DNA of 64,000 bases from Micromonospora sp. C95 (GCF_018070465.1 NZ_JAGPXT010000016.1:1-64000), one strand, 5' to 3'; counted from the first letter of the stretch, positions 1 through 8,491 are shown. Numbers and translations are program-made. The notes: generated by a model not told the origin, from the letters alone.

Positions 1-1734
1 GGGGTGGGCTTGGGGGCGGGATGCGGTGGGGGCGAAGGCGGTTAGGAAGCGGTCGCGGAACTCGTTCATGGGCCAGACCGGGGCGTTCGGGTCCGGGGTC
101 AGGCCGTCCTGCCAGCCCCAGTCGTTGATCCGCTCGAACACGGCCGGGTCCTTCGCCACGATGTGGATCGGCACGTCGTGGCTCGGGTTCTCGCCGGTGA
201 CGACGGGCGCGGGCTGGTGGTCACCGACGAAGACCAGCACCGTGTCGTCGTCGCCGTAGCGCTCCACGTAGGAGATGAGGGTACGCAGCGTGTAGCTGAT
301 CGAGTGCCGGTAGCCGGTGCGCGCCTGCGCCGTCGGGGTGCCGATGATGCCCCGCCGGAACACCTCGCCGTCGTCGATGGTGTCCCAGTCGACAAGCGAC
401 GGCACCTTCGTCCAGGGGGAGTGGCTGGAGACCAGGGCCAACTCGGCCATGACCGGACGATCCTGTTGCCCGCCCAGTTCCCGCTCGTGGAACTGGTGGA
501 TGGCGAACTGGTCCGGCATCGGAGCGAAGGCGAACTTGGGGCCCTGGTAGCCCAGGTCGGGGCCGCTGTAGAACTGCTCGTAGCCGTAGAAGGCACCCTC
601 CGGCCAGGCCTGGTTGACCGCCGGCATCACCCCGACCGTACGCCAGGAGGCGCGCCGGAAGGCGTCACCGAGGGTGAACCGGTCGGTGGCGAGCAGGTTC
701 CGATAGCGCTGGTTGTTGTCCACCCACAGGCCGGACAGCAGCGTGGCGTGCGCCAACCAGCTCGCACCGCCGATCGTCGGTGAGGTGAGGAAGCCGCTGC
801 GGGTGGCGAACCCGGCCGTGGCCAGCCGCCCGGCGCTCTCGTCGAGCATCCGGGGAATGGACGCGAACTCGGCGTCGGTGACCGCGTCGCGACCGTAGCT
901 CTCCACGAAGGCGATGATGACGTTCTTGCCGTGCAGCCCGGTGAGCAGCTGGTCGCCGGGCACGTCCCGGAACGGGTCGACGCCCACCTCGTTGGCGAAT
1001 GCCTGGCGGTCGTACAGCCGGTCCCGGACCTCGGCGGCGTGCTCCTGCACGAGGATCGTGGCGTTGGTGTCGGCCATCGGCATGGCGGGCACGATCCGCG
1101 CCCCGAAGGCGGCCAGCACCGCCCAGACCAGCACCAGCGTGGCGACCGCCCGCGTGCTGCCGGTCCGGTGTCGGGCCAGCGTCCCGGACAACCGCACCGC
1201 CGACAGGGCGGTCAGCACCGGTACGGCCAGCAGGACCACCCCGACCCCGAGCGCGATGGCGATCGCGCCCGGTCGGCCGATCGACTCGGCCACGAAGGTG
1301 AACGCCTCGTCGAGCAGCGACCAGTCCAGCACCAGGTCGAACGGGCGACCCAGCGACGAGTAGAAACCGAGGTCGCCGACCTTCACCACGGCGACGAGCC
1401 CGAGCAGCCCACCGGCCAGCGCGGCCACCACCCGGCGGGGCCGACCGGGCAGCGCGAGCAGCAGCGCGGCCAGCAGCAGTCCCTCCAGCGGGATTCGCAG
1501 GAACGCGCCGGGTTCCAGCTGCCACGGCCGGTTGGGCAGGGTGAACGTGACAAGCACCAGCAGCGCGGCGAGCGCCGTGACCACCCGCGCGACGATCCGG
1601 CGGCGCATGGTGACCGGCACCGGCCGGGACGCGGCGCCAACCGCTGCGGTCCCGTGTGTGTGTTCGCGCGGGTCGGTGGCGCGGCTCGGGTTCTGCTCGG
1701 CGTCGGGGGTGGACGCCCGGTCGGCGATCGGCAA
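1..1734 (-). CDS. Membrane-anchored sulfatase/alkaline phosphatase-superfamily protein, partial
   Basis: The reading frame stays open to base 1, so the C-terminus lies outside the window (578 residues seen). About five hydrophobic segments in the N-terminal half precede an extracytoplasmic catalytic domain. That domain has an FVESYG metal-site strand, a GGASWLAHATLLSG segment like the nucleophile helix of LtaS/YejM-type enzymes, and an FVGDHQPAP metal-site motif. This fits a phospho- or sulfo-transferase/hydrolase acting outside the membrane, with unknown substrate. I chose TTG at 1734 because GGAG lies six bases upstream and the frame is coding-like. ATG at 1608 is the alternative. It follows the CDP-alcohol phosphatidyltransferase by 14 bases and is probably in one operon with it, which suggests a lipid head-group substrate (inference). 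Confidence 0.8.
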   Translation of the reverse strand, partial: MPIADRASTPDAEQNPSRATDPREHTHGTAAVGAASRPVPVTMRRRIVARVVTALAALLVLVTFTLPNRPWQLEPGAFLRIPLEGLLLAALLLALPGRPRRVVAALAGGLLGLVAVVKVGDLGFYSSLGRPFDLVLDWSLLDEAFTFVAESIGRPGAIAIALGVGVVLLAVPVLTALSAVRLSGTLARHRTGSTRAVATLVLVWAVLAAFGARIVPAMPMADTNATILVQEHAAEVRDRLYDRQAFANEVGVDPFRDVPGDQLLTGLHGKNVIIAFVESYGRDAVTDAEFASIPRMLDESAGRLATAGFATRSGFLTSPTIGGASWLAHATLLSGLWVDNNQRYRNLLATDRFTLGDAFRRASWRTVGVMPAVNQAWPEGAFYGYEQFYSGPDLGYQGPKFAFAPMPDQFAIHQFHERELGGQQDRPVMAELALVSSHSPWTKVPSLVDWDTIDDGEVFRRGIIGTPTAQARTGYRHSISYTLRTLISYVERYGDDDTVLVFVGDHQPAPVVTGENPSHDVPIHIVAKDPAVFERINDWGWQDGLTPDPNAPVWPMNEFRDRFLTAFAPTASRPQAHP

Positions 1735-1748
1735 CTGGGTCTCCGGGG

Positions 1749-2552
1749 TCAGCGCAGCGACAGGACGGGGGCGGTGGACAGGTCACGCTCGTCGACCCGC
1801 CGCATGCCGATCGGCACGGTCGGCATGGCCGGAACCACCACGGCCGGCACGGTCCGGACCTGCCGGTGCCGCCACAGCCAGCCGACGTCCCGGCCGAACG
1901 ACTCGACCAGCAGCCCCAACGCGGCCACCAGCACGACCGTGGTCAGCACTCCGGGCAGCACCTGGGCGGTGGCGACCGTGAGCATGATCCCCTGGACCGC
2001 GGCGACCACCTTACGCCAGTACCGGTGCGGCAACTGCGCGTTCACCCAGGGCAGCAGCCAGCCGGCGATCAGGAACACGTACCGCATCAGGCCGATGGCG
2101 AGCACCCAGGCACCGACCGACGGCGCGACGTGCAGGCTCAGCACCAGCACCAGGAACGAGTCGACCTCCATGTCGAACCGGGCGCCGAGGGCGCTCGTCG
2201 TCCCGGTGCGCCGGGCCACCTTGCCGTCGACCGCGTCGAGCGCCAGCGCCACCGCCGTCATCGCCACCAGCAGTGCCACCGGCGTGGGGCGACCGTTGAT
2301 CAGCGCGTCGGCGATCAGCGCGGTCACCGCACCGACCAGCAGCCCGCGGCCCATGGTCACCCAGTCGGCCGGTCCCAGTCGGTCCGAGCCCGCGTGACGG
2401 AGCCCACGCACAAGTGCCAGGTAGGTCACCGCCCCGTACGCCAGACCCGCCAGCCAGCCCGCGACACCGAGACCGACCGTCGCGGCGAGCCCCGCCAGCA
2501 GGACGATCTGGACGATCAGCCCGATTTGCGGACCGGTTCGAACTGTGGACAC
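1749..2552 (-). CDS. CDP-alcohol phosphatidyltransferase family protein
   Basis: A 267-residue integral membrane enzyme. The family signature is complete: D106, D109, G110, A113, R114, G123, D127 and D131 fit DxxDGxxARx8GxxxDxxxD, the metal and CDP-alcohol binding site. Such enzymes transfer a phosphatidyl or other phospho-alcohol group from a CDP-linked donor to an alcohol acceptor in the membrane. The acceptor cannot be told from sequence. The GTG start at 2552 has GGAGG just upstream. A longer frame exists, but its extension is low-complexity and crosses the divergent promoter region. It is divergent from the dehydrogenase/pterin operon, with 97 bases between the two starts, so the two units may share control. 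Confidence 0.85.
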   Translation of the reverse strand: MSTVRTGPQIGLIVQIVLLAGLAATVGLGVAGWLAGLAYGAVTYLALVRGLRHAGSDRLGPADWVTMGRGLLVGAVTALIADALINGRPTPVALLVAMTAVALALDAVDGKVARRTGTTSALGARFDMEVDSFLVLVLSLHVAPSVGAWVLAIGLMRYVFLIAGWLLPWVNAQLPHRYWRKVVAAVQGIMLTVATAQVLPGVLTTVVLVAALGLLVESFGRDVGWLWRHRQVRTVPAVVVPAMPTVPIGMRRVDERDLSTAPVLSLR

Positions 2553-2649
2553 CGTGCCTCCGTGTTTATGATCGACGACCCCCCGACAGGGAACTACGGG
2601 AAATACGACGGATCGGTTCGGTCTGGACGCAGGTAAGGAGAAAAATCGG

Positions 2650-3630
2650 GTGACGCGTACCGCCCTCGCCTTCTGGCTCCGGGCTCCCGGTGCGGGTGAG
2701 ATCCGTCCGGTGACGCTGCCGGAACCGAGCGCCGACGAGGTCCTGGTGCGCAGCCGGTACTCCGGGGTCAGCCGGGGCACCGAGACGTTGGTCTTCACCG
2801 GCCGGGTGCCGGCCAGCCAGTACGCCGCGATGCGCGCCCCGTTCCAGGAGGGTGACTTCCCGGCCCCGGTCAAGTATGGCTACCTCAGTGTCGGCGAGGT
2901 CGAGCAGGGTCCGGCGCACCTGCTCGGGCGTACGGTGTTCTGCCTGCACCCGCACCAGAGCGCGTACGTGGTGCCGGCGCAGGCGGTGACCGTCGTACCG
3001 GACAACGTCCCGGCGGCCCGTGCGGTGCTGGCCGGCACGGTGGAGACCGCCGTCAACGCGTTGTGGGACGCCCCGCCTCTGGTCGGCGACCGGGTGACCG
3101 TGGTCGGCGGTGGCATGGTCGGCTGCGCGGTGACCGCTCTGCTGGCCGGCTTCCCGGGCGTACGGGTGGAGCTGGTGGACACCGATCCGGCCCGCGCCGA
3201 GGTGGCCGCCGCGCTGGGTGTCGACTTCGCCTCCCCCGAGACCGCCAGCGACGGCCGTGACCTGGTGGTGCACGCCAGCGCCAGCGCCACCGGCCTGCAA
3301 CGCGGCCTGGACCTGCTCGCGCCGGAAGGCACCCTGCTCGAACTGAGCTGGTACGGCGACCGGCCGGTGCAACTGTCCCTCGGCGGCGCGTTCCACTCCG
3401 GACGACTGACCATCCGCAGCAGCCAGGTCGGCATGGTGGCACCGGCGCGACGCGGCAGTCGCAGCTACGCCGACCGGATGGCGCTCGCCCTGGACCTGCT
3501 CACCGACCCGACGTTCGACACGCTGATCACCGGCCGGTCGCCGTTCGCGGAACTGCCCGACGTACTCGCCCGACTCAGCGGGGGCGACCTGCCCGCGCTG
3601 TGCCATCTCATCACCTACGACGGGGAGTGA
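2650..3630 (+). CDS. Medium-chain dehydrogenase, BchC-like branch
   Basis: 326 residues. The N-terminal GroES-like domain carries SGVSRGTETLVFTGRVP, a stretch like that of BchC (hydroxyethyl-bacteriochlorophyllide dehydrogenase) and related zinc-independent MDR enzymes. A Rossmann domain starts at VTVVGGGMVG (about residue 151). I see no structural-zinc Cys cluster. It probably oxidises an alcohol or reduces a ketone with NAD(P)H. The GTG start has AAGGAG nine bases upstream. It is the first gene of a tight seven-gene run that includes GTP cyclohydrolase II and a pyrimidine reductase, so its substrate may be a pterin, pyrimidine or sugar side chain (inference). The host of this set is not photosynthetic in character, so a bacteriochlorophyll role is unlikely. 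Confidence 0.8.
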   Translation: MTRTALAFWLRAPGAGEIRPVTLPEPSADEVLVRSRYSGVSRGTETLVFTGRVPASQYAAMRAPFQEGDFPAPVKYGYLSVGEVEQGPAHLLGRTVFCLHPHQSAYVVPAQAVTVVPDNVPAARAVLAGTVETAVNALWDAPPLVGDRVTVVGGGMVGCAVTALLAGFPGVRVELVDTDPARAEVAAALGVDFASPETASDGRDLVVHASASATGLQRGLDLLAPEGTLLELSWYGDRPVQLSLGGAFHSGRLTIRSSQVGMVAPARRGSRSYADRMALALDLLTDPTFDTLITGRSPFAELPDVLARLSGGDLPALCHLITYDGE

Positions 3631-3633
3631 ACC

Positions 3634-4065
3634 GTGTTCAGCGTTACCGTCCGTGACCACATCATGATCGCCCACAGCTTCCGGGGCGAGGTCTTCGGCC
3701 CCGCCCAACGGCTGCACGGCGCGACGTTCGTGGTCGACGCCACCTTCCGCCGCCCCGACCTCGACGACGACGGCATCGTGGTCGACATCGGACTGGCCAC
3801 CGACCAGCTCAAGGCGGTGCTCGGCGAGCTGAACTACCGCAACCTCGACGACGAACCCGCCTTCGCCGGACAGAACACCACCACCGAGGTGCTGGCCCGC
3901 ACCATCGCCGACCGGCTCGCCGACCGGGTGGCCGGCGGTCGACTGGGCGGCGGCGCCCGGGGGCTGACCGGGATCACGGTCACCCTGCACGAGTCGCACG
4001 TGGCCTGGGCCAGCTACGAGCGGGCGCTGCCCGGCTCGACCGCCGTCGGCGAGGGCACCACCTGA
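3634..4065 (+). CDS. 6-pyruvoyl-tetrahydropterin synthase/QueD-fold protein, divergent active site
   Basis: 143 residues, the usual size of a T-fold PTPS/QueD subunit. Recognisable landmarks are H14 (in IAHSF), H28 (in RLHG), the pterin-anchoring E120 (TLHES) and NTTTE ending at E85. The third zinc ligand of the HGH motif is Ala30, the catalytic Cys position before it reads Gln25, and the LDH triad motif is LDD (D72, D73). It may therefore be a non-canonical enzyme or a pterin-binding protein. Neighbouring GTP cyclohydrolase and reductase genes support a pterin or pyrimidine substrate. Start is GTG three bases after the upstream stop. Confidence 0.75.
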   Translation: MFSVTVRDHIMIAHSFRGEVFGPAQRLHGATFVVDATFRRPDLDDDGIVVDIGLATDQLKAVLGELNYRNLDDEPAFAGQNTTTEVLARTIADRLADRVAGGRLGGGARGLTGITVTLHESHVAWASYERALPGSTAVGEGTT

Positions 4066-4066
4066 C

Positions 4067-5101
4067 GTGCCGATACTGCACGTGATCCTGCCGGGCGACA
4101 TCGACGACCCGGCATCACCCAGCGGCGGCAACGGCTACGACCGACGGATCTGCGCCGGCCTCACCGCCGCCGGCTGGTCGGTCCGCGAGCACGCCGTGGC
4201 CGGTGACTGGCCGCGACCCTCCCCGCCGGCGCGGGCCGCGCTGGCCCGGGTGCTGGCCGGTACGCCGGACGGTGCGCTGGTGCTTGTCGACGGCCTGGTC
4301 GCCTCGGTGGTGCCGGACGTTCTCGCCGCCCACTGCGGGCGGTTGCGGCTGGTCGCGCTGGTGCACCTGCCCCGCGACGACGACACCGAGGCTCGCGCGC
4401 TGGCGACCGTCACCGCCGTGGTGGCCACCAGCGCCTGGACCCGCGACGCGCTGCTGCGGCGGTACGCGCTGCCCGCCGAACGGGTGCACGTGGCCCCGCC
4501 CGGGGTGGACCCGGCCCCACCCGCGACCCGGTCGGCGACCGGGGCGGCCCTGCTCTGCGTCGCCGTGGTCGCCCGGCACAAGGGGCACGACGTGCTGGTC
4601 GAGGCGCTGACCACGGTGGCCGACCGGCACTGGACGCTCACCTGCGTCGGACCGGTGCACCGGGAGCCGGAGTTCGTGCGCCGGCTGCGCGAGCGGATCA
4701 CCGCCGGGCGGCTCGGCGACCGGATCCGACTGACCGGACCGTTGGCCGGTGACCGGTTGCACGCCGCGTACGCCGCCGCCGACCTGCTGGTGCACCCGTC
4801 GCGCGGCGAGACGTACGGGATGGTGGTCACCGAGGCGTTGGCGCGCGGCGTACCGGTGCTCGCCACCGCCGTCGGTGGACTGCCCGACGCCCTCGGGCGC
4901 ACGGCGACGGGCGACCGGCCGGGTCTGCTGGTGCCGCCCGACGACCCGGCCGCCCTCGCCACGGCGTTGCGCCGCTGGTTCGACGACGCGGCCCTGCGCG
5001 AGCAACTGCGGCACGCCGCGCTCCGGCGTCGGGACACCCTCGCCGACTGGAGCAGCACGGTCGCCCGGATCAGCACGGCCCTGAAGGAGGCATCGGCATG
5101 A
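4067..5101 (+). CDS. Glycosyltransferase family 4 (GT-B)
   Basis: 344 residues with a GT-B layout. The N-terminal half contains a GGNGYDRRIC segment. The C-terminal donor-binding half contains VVARHKGHDVLVEAL and then HPSRGETYGMVVTEALARGVPVLAT, the EX7E-type nucleotide-sugar motif of retaining GT4 enzymes. It transfers a sugar from a nucleotide or lipid donor to an unknown acceptor. It starts one base after the pterin synthase-like gene stops and overlaps the methyltransferase start by ATGA, so it is translationally coupled within the operon. The acceptor could be a pterin/pyrimidine or the lipid made by the divergent genes (inference). Confidence 0.85.
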   Translation: MPILHVILPGDIDDPASPSGGNGYDRRICAGLTAAGWSVREHAVAGDWPRPSPPARAALARVLAGTPDGALVLVDGLVASVVPDVLAAHCGRLRLVALVHLPRDDDTEARALATVTAVVATSAWTRDALLRRYALPAERVHVAPPGVDPAPPATRSATGAALLCVAVVARHKGHDVLVEALTTVADRHWTLTCVGPVHREPEFVRRLRERITAGRLGDRIRLTGPLAGDRLHAAYAAADLLVHPSRGETYGMVVTEALARGVPVLATAVGGLPDALGRTATGDRPGLLVPPDDPAALATALRRWFDDAALREQLRHAALRRRDTLADWSSTVARISTALKEASA

Positions 5102-5925
5102 GCATCGACCTACCGCCCGATTTCGCGCAGTGGCTCGCGCTGCGGGAGCCCGCCGACGTGGCGGCCCGGTCCACCGAGCTGGTCGACACGCTGCGCGCGG
5201 CGCTGCCCGCCCACGCCGCACCCCTCGTGATACACGATCTCGGCGCCGGGACCGGCTCGCTGGGCCGCTGGCTGGCCCCGCTGCTGCCCGGCGCCCAGCA
5301 CTGGATCCTGTACGACCAGGATCCGGACCTGCTGGCCCGGGCCTGCGCCGGCATGCCGGCCACCGCCGCCGACGGCGCGCCGGTGACCGTCGAGACACGC
5401 CAGGGCGACCTGACCCGGCTGACCGCCGCCGAACTCGCCGACGCCGCCCTGGTGACCGCCTCGGCCCTGCTCGACATGCTGACCGCCGAGGAACTCGACC
5501 ACCTGGTCGCCGCCTGCGCCGAGGCTGGTTGTCCGGCGTTGTTCCTGATCTCCGTGACCGGCGCGGTGCGGCTGACCCCGGCCGACCCGCTGGACGACGA
5601 GGTCGCCGCCGCCTTCAACGCACACCAGCGTCGCACCGTCGGCGGCCGGCGGCTGCTCGGACCGGACGCGGTCGACGCCTGCGCCGCCGCCTTCGCCCGC
5701 CACGGCGTGGACGTGCAACTACGCCCCAGCCCCTGGCAGCTCGGGTCGGAGCGGGCCGCCCTGGCGGCGGAGTGGTTCACCGGGTGGCTCGACGCGGCCC
5801 GTGAGCAACGCCCCGACCTGACCGTCGACACCGACGAGTACGCACGACGTCGGCTGGCGGAGGCTGAAAGCGGTCGGCTCGGGGTACTGGTCGGTCACGT
5901 CGACCTGCTGGCGCTGCGCCGTTGA
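5098..5925 (+). CDS. SAM-dependent class I methyltransferase
   Basis: 275 residues. Motif I is IHDLGAGTGSLGRWL (about residues 44-58), followed by an acidic strand end (LYDQDPD) for the SAM ribose and a motif IV-like segment. The rest is not typical enough to name a substrate. It overlaps the glycosyltransferase by four bases and precedes the flippase-like gene by 62 bases. Within this operon it would O-, N- or C-methylate the pathway product (inference). No zinc or radical features are present. Confidence 0.8.
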   Translation: MSIDLPPDFAQWLALREPADVAARSTELVDTLRAALPAHAAPLVIHDLGAGTGSLGRWLAPLLPGAQHWILYDQDPDLLARACAGMPATAADGAPVTVETRQGDLTRLTAAELADAALVTASALLDMLTAEELDHLVAACAEAGCPALFLISVTGAVRLTPADPLDDEVAAAFNAHQRRTVGGRRLLGPDAVDACAAAFARHGVDVQLRPSPWQLGSERAALAAEWFTGWLDAAREQRPDLTVDTDEYARRRLAEAESGRLGVLVGHVDLLALRR

Positions 5926-5987
5926 ACCGGCAGCCGCCCAGCTGCGTGCGTACAGTCAGGGAAGATCGTCATGCCGGGGAGGCACGA

Positions 5988-6950
5988 GTGGGGGATGAAG
6001 CTGGCGGCGCCGCACCCACGGCGACCCCGGTGCGCCGGTCGTTCTGGGGCTGGGCCCGACTGGCACTGGGGCTGGCCGTCCTCGTCGGCCTGCTCTGCTG
6101 GTTCGGCACCGGGCCGTTCCTGGCCGGGCTGCGGCTGATCGACGCGCCCGCGCTGGCCGCCGCGCTCGCCATAGGCGTCCTCACCACTGTCTGCGCCGCC
6201 TGGCGGTGGAGTCTCGTCGCCGGCGGTCTCGGGGTACGCCTGCCACTGCGGGAGGCGGTCGCCCACTGCTACCGGGCGATCTTCCTCAACGCGACGCTGC
6301 CCGGCGGCATCCTCGGCGACGTGCACCGCGCGGTGCGGCACGGCCGTGACGTGGGCGACGTCGGGCGCGGCATCCGGGCGGTGGTGTGGGAGCGGATGGC
6401 TGGCCAGGTGGTGCTGGTCGCGGTCGCCGCGGTGCTGCTGTTCGCCCTACCGTCGCCGGTGCGCCCGTTCCTGCCGGTGGCGACCGCCGTGGCGGTGGCG
6501 GCGCTGGTCGCCGTGGTGCTGGCCGCCCGACTGCTACCACAGTCCGGCGCCTCCCGCTGGGCCCGCGCACTGGGTACCGCGGGCTCGGACGTACGTCTCG
6601 GGCTGCTCGGCCGGCGTACCTGGGCGGGGGTGCTGCTCGCCTCCGCGCTGGCGGTGGCCGGGCACCTCGCCACCTTCCTGGTGGCGGCACGCACGGCGGG
6701 TTCGACCGCCCCGCTGACCCTGTTGTTGCCGCTGACCCTGCTGGCCCTGCTCGCGATGGGGGTGCCGGCGAACGTCGCCGGGTTCGGCCCCCGCGAGGGG
6801 GTGGCCGCGTGGGCGTTCGCCGCCGCGGGCCTGACCGCCGCCGAGGGGGTGGCCACCGCCACGGTGTACGGCGCCCTGGTGCTCGTCGCGAGTCTGCCGG
6901 GAGCCGCGGTGCTGCTGGCCCGACGTGTCCGTGTACCCGCCACCGTCTGA
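5988..6950 (+). CDS. Flippase-like integral membrane protein (LPG_synthase_TM/UPF0104 family)
   Basis: 320 residues with about seven to eight hydrophobic helices. Segments such as RAIFLNATLPGGILGD and GVPANVAGFGPREGVAAWAF are typical of the YbhN/AglD-like family, which resembles the membrane half of MprF. Members move or modify lipid-linked substrates. The GTG at 5988 follows GGGGAGG directly. An in-frame TTG at 5922 overlapping the methyltransferase stop would add a hydrophilic, poorly conserved-looking tail. Its presence between a glycosyltransferase/methyltransferase pair and pyrimidine genes suggests that the pathway product becomes membrane-linked or is exported (inference). Confidence 0.8.
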   Translation: MGDEAGGAAPTATPVRRSFWGWARLALGLAVLVGLLCWFGTGPFLAGLRLIDAPALAAALAIGVLTTVCAAWRWSLVAGGLGVRLPLREAVAHCYRAIFLNATLPGGILGDVHRAVRHGRDVGDVGRGIRAVVWERMAGQVVLVAVAAVLLFALPSPVRPFLPVATAVAVAALVAVVLAARLLPQSGASRWARALGTAGSDVRLGLLGRRTWAGVLLASALAVAGHLATFLVAARTAGSTAPLTLLLPLTLLALLAMGVPANVAGFGPREGVAAWAFAAAGLTAAEGVATATVYGALVLVASLPGAAVLLARRVRVPATV

Positions 6951-6961
6951 CGAGGAGACCC

Positions 6962-7603
6962 ATGTCCGAATCACTGCCTGTTGCCACCATCCGGACGCAG
7001 GTCACCGTGCCGCTGCGGTTTCCCGACGGTTACACCACCACGGCCCGGCTGTTCACCTTCGACGGGCTGATCGACGGCCGGGAGCACCTCGCCTTCGCCC
7101 TCGGCGACACCGTCGCAGCCGAACGCGGCGGCGACGTGCCGTTGGTCCGCCCGCACAGCGAATGCCTCACCGGCGACGTGTTCGGCAGCCAGCGTTGCGA
7201 CTGCGGGCCGCAGTTGCGCGAGGCGGTGCAGCGCATCGCCGACGTCGGCGGCTACCTGCTCTACCTGCGCCAGGAGGGCCGGGGCATCGGGCTGTACGCC
7301 AAGCTCGACGCGTACGCGTTGCAGGACGCGGGACTGGACACCTTCGAGGCGAACGTCGCGCTCGGTCACGCCGAGGACGAACGCGATTACACCGTGGCGG
7401 CGCAGATGCTCGCCGCACTCGGTGTCGGCCCGATCGCGGTGCTGAGCAACAACCCGGAGAAGACCGAGCAGTTGGGGCGACTCGGGATCACCGTGACCGA
7501 GCAGGTGCCCACCGGCGTGTTCCTGTCGCCGGCAAACGCGGACTACCTCGCGGCGAAGGCCAGCCGTGCGGCCCGCGCCGCCGACCTCCCCTTCGTCCGG
7601 TGA
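6962..7603 (+). CDS. ribA: GTP cyclohydrolase II
   Basis: 213 residues, a stand-alone GCH II without the RibB domain. The zinc ligands C68, C79 and C81 (HSEC ... RCDC) are present, with the RQEGRGIGL loop and the YALQD motif whose Tyr (Y118) is kept in the classical enzyme. It should convert GTP to diamino-ribosylamino-pyrimidinone phosphate, formate and pyrophosphate. GAGGAG lies just before the ATG. It is not with ribE/ribH/ribBA here but with a reductase, a pterin synthase-like protein, a glycosyltransferase and a methyltransferase. This suggests that it feeds a dedicated secondary pathway rather than flavin supply (inference). Confidence 0.9.
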   Translation: MSESLPVATIRTQVTVPLRFPDGYTTTARLFTFDGLIDGREHLAFALGDTVAAERGGDVPLVRPHSECLTGDVFGSQRCDCGPQLREAVQRIADVGGYLLYLRQEGRGIGLYAKLDAYALQDAGLDTFEANVALGHAEDERDYTVAAQMLAALGVGPIAVLSNNPEKTEQLGRLGITVTEQVPTGVFLSPANADYLAAKASRAARAADLPFVR

Positions 7604-8316
7604 CCGGCCCGTCCGGGGCGGCCCGGCCGTATGTGCTGCTCAGCTGCGCCACCTCGATCGACGGCTACATCGACGACGCCACCGACGAGCGGCTGCTGCT
7701 GTCAAACGAGGCGGACCTCGACCGGGTGGACGAGGTCCGGGCCGGCTGCGACGCGATCCTGGTCGGTGCCGGCACCGTCCGCCGTGACGATCCCCGGTTG
7801 CTGGTGCGCTGCGAACGACGCCGGGCCGAACGGGTCGCCCGGGGCCTGCCGGCATCGCCGACCCGGGTCACCATTACCGGCTGCGGTGACCTGGAACCCG
7901 AGGCCCGGCTGTTCACCGTGGGTGACACCGACCGGATCGTCTACAGCGCCAGTGGCGCGGTCGAGAAGACCCGACACCGGCTGGGTGAGCTGGCCACCGT
8001 GGTCGACGCCGGTGATCCGGTCGACCTGCCGCGGATGCTGACCGACCTGGCCGAGCGGGGTGTCGGCCGCCTGTTGGTGGAGGGCGGTGCGGGCGTGCAC
8101 GGCCAGTTCCTCGCGGCGGGGCTCGCCGACGAGCTGCACCTGGTGGTGGCCCCGTTCTTCGTCGGTGACCGGCGGGCACCGCGGTTCGTCGGCGAGGGCA
8201 GCTTTCCGTGGCACCCGGGTCGGCGGGCACAGGTGGTCGAGGCGCGTCAGATCGGTGACGTGGTGCTCACCCGCTACGCCCTGTCCGAGCGCTGCGAACC
8301 GACGCAGGCCGACTGA
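7600..8316 (+). CDS. RibD C-terminal (pyrimidine reductase/DHFR-like) domain protein
   Basis: 238 residues made of the reductase domain only, with no deaminase domain. Visible family motifs are GAGTVRRDDPRLLVR (about residues 51-65), the NADPH-site strand LLVEGGAGVHGQFL and ELHLVVAPFFVGD. Such enzymes reduce the ribosyl side chain of the GCH II product to ribityl. GTG overlaps the ribA stop by GTGA, so the two are translationally coupled and probably act in sequence. Without a deaminase the product would stay at the diaminopyrimidinone level (inference). This is the last gene of the operon. A hairpin follows at 8420-8491. Confidence 0.85.
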   Translation: MTGPSGAARPYVLLSCATSIDGYIDDATDERLLLSNEADLDRVDEVRAGCDAILVGAGTVRRDDPRLLVRCERRRAERVARGLPASPTRVTITGCGDLEPEARLFTVGDTDRIVYSASGAVEKTRHRLGELATVVDAGDPVDLPRMLTDLAERGVGRLLVEGGAGVHGQFLAAGLADELHLVVAPFFVGDRRAPRFVGEGSFPWHPGRRAQVVEARQIGDVVLTRYALSERCEPTQAD

Positions 8317-8320
8317 CGCA

Positions 8321-8412
8321 CCATCTCGCGCTGTCTCTGCGGCGGCGGGGCCGCGACATGCCGCATCTCGCGCTGTCCGGGAGGCGGGAAGGCGCGACAT
8401 GCCGCATCTCGG
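8321..8412. repeat. Short imperfect direct repeat in convergent intergenic region
   Basis: CATCTCGCGCTGTC occurs at about 8322-8335 and again at about 8364-8377. GCGACATGC follows each copy, and a third partial copy (GCATCTCGG) lies at about 8404-8412. The unit is roughly 42 bases. It is non-coding and lies between two genes that end towards each other. Confidence 0.6.
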
Positions 8413-8419
8413 GGTGAGG

Positions 8420-8491
8420 CCCTGTGTCGAAGTCCCTGGCCGGACCGCCGGCTGGACTCCGCCTCGGCTCGACCGAGGACTTCGACCAGGG
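8420..8491. terminator. Large compound hairpin between convergent operons
   Basis: Arms at 8420-8435 and 8477-8491 pair over the shared TCGAAGTCC/GGACTTCGA core plus CCCTG/CAGGG, with one small bulge. CCTCGG/CCGAGG forms an inner stem. There is no U-tract. The hairpin sits between the stop of the reductase gene and the stop of the GNAT gene and overlaps neither, so a two-way terminator is the simplest reading. Confidence 0.5.

Noticed and set aside
665-1786. A 373-codon leftward frame overlapping the sulfatase-like gene
   Set aside because: Its translation is Arg/Pro/Gly-rich low complexity; the neighbouring frame shows membrane helices and catalytic motifs.
2566-4131. A 521-codon leftward frame over the dehydrogenase and pterin genes
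   Set aside because: Antisense shadow of high-GC coding sequence, with no recognisable domain and Gly/Arg/Glu/His bias.
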